Positions 5,219-6,054 of a stretch of DNA of 6,054 nt are shown in pieces. Source of the DNA: an uncultured Chlorobiaceae bacterium (GTDB taxonomy: Bacteria > Bacteroidota > Chlorobiia > Chlorobiales > Chlorobiaceae); assembly GCA_903904495.1 (NCBI GenBank), contig CAIVCU010000042.1, positions 1 through 6,054 on the forward strand, read 5' to 3'. Both the position numbers and the translations under genes were made by a program. Position 1 is the stretch's first letter. Each line of letters begins with the position of its first letter. The notes under the pieces were generated by a model. The model saw nothing but the letters and a program-made list of their open reading frames with translations, was not told the DNA's origin and searched no databases.

Positions 5219-5766
5219 GTGCGGCCTATCATGGCGTTTTTAGATCTTCGTGATGTAGCTCCTTTTGCGAAGCACTGCTTTCGCTTGCCTGGTATCATAA
5301 CTGGCATTGGCGCGGTGGGTAACAGAGAATGCTCCATCAACTCAGCGGGCAAGCCTCCGGCATCAAGAACGATATTGGTTTGTCACAATTACCTTTTTGC
5401 ATGCTATCGGCAACGTTTTACCTGGTATAGGCAGCCTCCGCAATGCGCAAGAGGGAAAATAGCGCACGCGGCTCCGGCGGTCGGGCAACGGGGCATTTGG
5501 CGTCAGGTCTTGCATTGGCAGGGGTGGGCAAACATCTGGCGGTAATGCAACCGGTTGCACAGCCCCCCTCCGAACATGCCGCTTTGCTACAGTCGCTAAA
5601 GAACTTTCATCCGCTCAACCTGCTGTTGTAAAGTATAGTGGTAGCCTGAAGGGGCGGTGGGCAGCAACGAGAGTGATCAGGCAAAGACTGCGCCTATAGT
5701 TGCATGATGTTTCAGTTGGCCGTACAACCCGGTGCATTGAGTATCTGCGCGCTACGCTTGACGGCG
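5219..5766. other. Second GC-rich, hairpin-rich segment without a gene
   Basis: Overlapping frames are open on both strands, but none has a protein motif and each shadows others. Inverted repeats include GCTTGCC (5283-5289) with GGCAAGC (5348-5354), GCATT (5304-5308) with AATGC (5328-5332) nested inside, and TTGCATT (5510-5516) with AATGCAA (5544-5550). Short motifs recur here and in 3191-3719: CTGGCATTG followed by CGGTGG, TATTGGTTTG, and the two-part box at 5729-5753. The segment ends at the start of the group II intron. Confidence 0.6.
5729..5753 (+). repeat. Two-part repeat box, copy 2
   Basis: CCGGTGCATT, six bases (GAGTAT), then CTGCGCGCT, the same blocks and spacing as at 3531-3555. 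This copy ends 13 bases before the group II intron begins, so the intron has inserted into, or just beside, this repeat type. Confidence 0.6.
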
Positions 5767-6054
5767 GTGCGCCACGAAGGCGCACAGGAGGATGAAAGTC
5801 CTCCGTGCAGCCATGCTGCACAAGAGATGAAGGTGGGCCCTTCGGAGTCGCCGTGCAGGCGGAGACTTCAAATCACCTGCTGCTGCATTTAAGAGATGTG
5901 GTGGTGAGCGAGTCAGGAAAAGGCGGGTCAAGACCCTGTCAGATAAGAACCGTGGAGTCGAATGCAAATGAACTGCTGATGACGTGCCGAAAGCGTAGGA
6001 ACGATGTCAAAACCGGGAGGGAGTCGTTAACTCGGGATAAGTCTGGAAGCAACC
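5767..6054 (+). mobile_element. Group II intron, 5' part (domain I), running off the window
   Basis: Group II introns are self-splicing retroelements whose RNA begins with GUGYG. Here GTGCG at 5767 opens a run of perfect small hairpins: GTGCGCC (5767-5773) with GGCGCAC (5779-5785) around ACGAA, GGAGGA (5787-5792) with TCCTCC (5799-5804) around TGAAAG, and GTGCAGC (5805-5811) with GCTGCAC (5815-5821) around CAT. AGGTG (5831-5835) can pair with CACCT (5874-5878). Later wording such as GCGTAGGAACGA, CAAAACCGGGAGG and GGATAAGTCTGGA matches domain I of bacterial group II introns from memory. No ORF is expected this early; the reverse transcriptase/maturase gene in domain IV and the catalytic domain V would lie beyond 6054. 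The structural subclass cannot be set from this part. Confidence 0.82.

Noticed and set aside
5219..5545. Open frame of 108 codons on the plus strand
   Set aside because: It has no domain or ribosome binding site, unusual Trp/Cys/His content, and lies over inverted repeats shared with another non-coding segment.
1..6054. tRNA genes, CRISPR arrays, transposase or integrase genes
   Set aside because: I looked for the T-loop GTTCRAATC pattern, regular repeat-spacer arrays and recombinase motifs. The only T-loop-like match (near 3859) lies inside the GNAT coding region without a cloverleaf, and the rest are absent.

Overview
The window looks like a bacterial chromosome segment in which two core transcription units adjoin an accessory, rearranged region. 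The core proteins have the feel of a green sulfur bacterium (Chlorobiaceae), but that is an inference from remembered protein sequences, not something the DNA proves.

Left third (1-2415), ordinary coding DNA. It starts inside hslU, the ATPase of the HslUV protease, followed on the same strand by aroQ (type II 3-dehydroquinate dehydratase). Convergent to these is a tightly spaced minus-strand pair: a DoxX-family membrane protein followed 6 bases later by an exported TPR-type protein that resembles the RMDN (regulator of microtubule dynamics) family. A stem-loop lies between the convergent units.

Middle and right (about 2416-6054), accessory. After an AT-rich gap come (i) a folded-RNA-like segment, probably a group II intron remnant, (ii) a minus-strand nuclease gene cut off immediately after its catalytic DRGHMAP motif, (iii) about 530 bases of GC-rich, hairpin-rich DNA with no convincing gene, (iv) an AT-rich minus-strand two-gene module encoding a five-helix membrane protein of unknown function and a GNAT-type acetyltransferase, (v) about 400 bases of AT-rich non-coding DNA with one tiny ORF behind a strong ribosome binding site, (vi) a second GC-rich, hairpin-rich non-coding stretch, and (vii) the 5' end of a group II intron (GTGCG start near 5767) that runs off the window.

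The two GC-rich stretches share short motifs. The clearest is a two-part box (CCGGTGCATT, 6 variable bases, CTGCGCGCT) at 3531-3555 and 5729-5753, on the same strand. The AT-rich module therefore sits between two related repeat-rich segments, with intron-type sequence on the outside of each. This resembles a cassette or island acquired by recombination. No integrase, transposase or canonical attC core sites were found, so the mechanism stays open.
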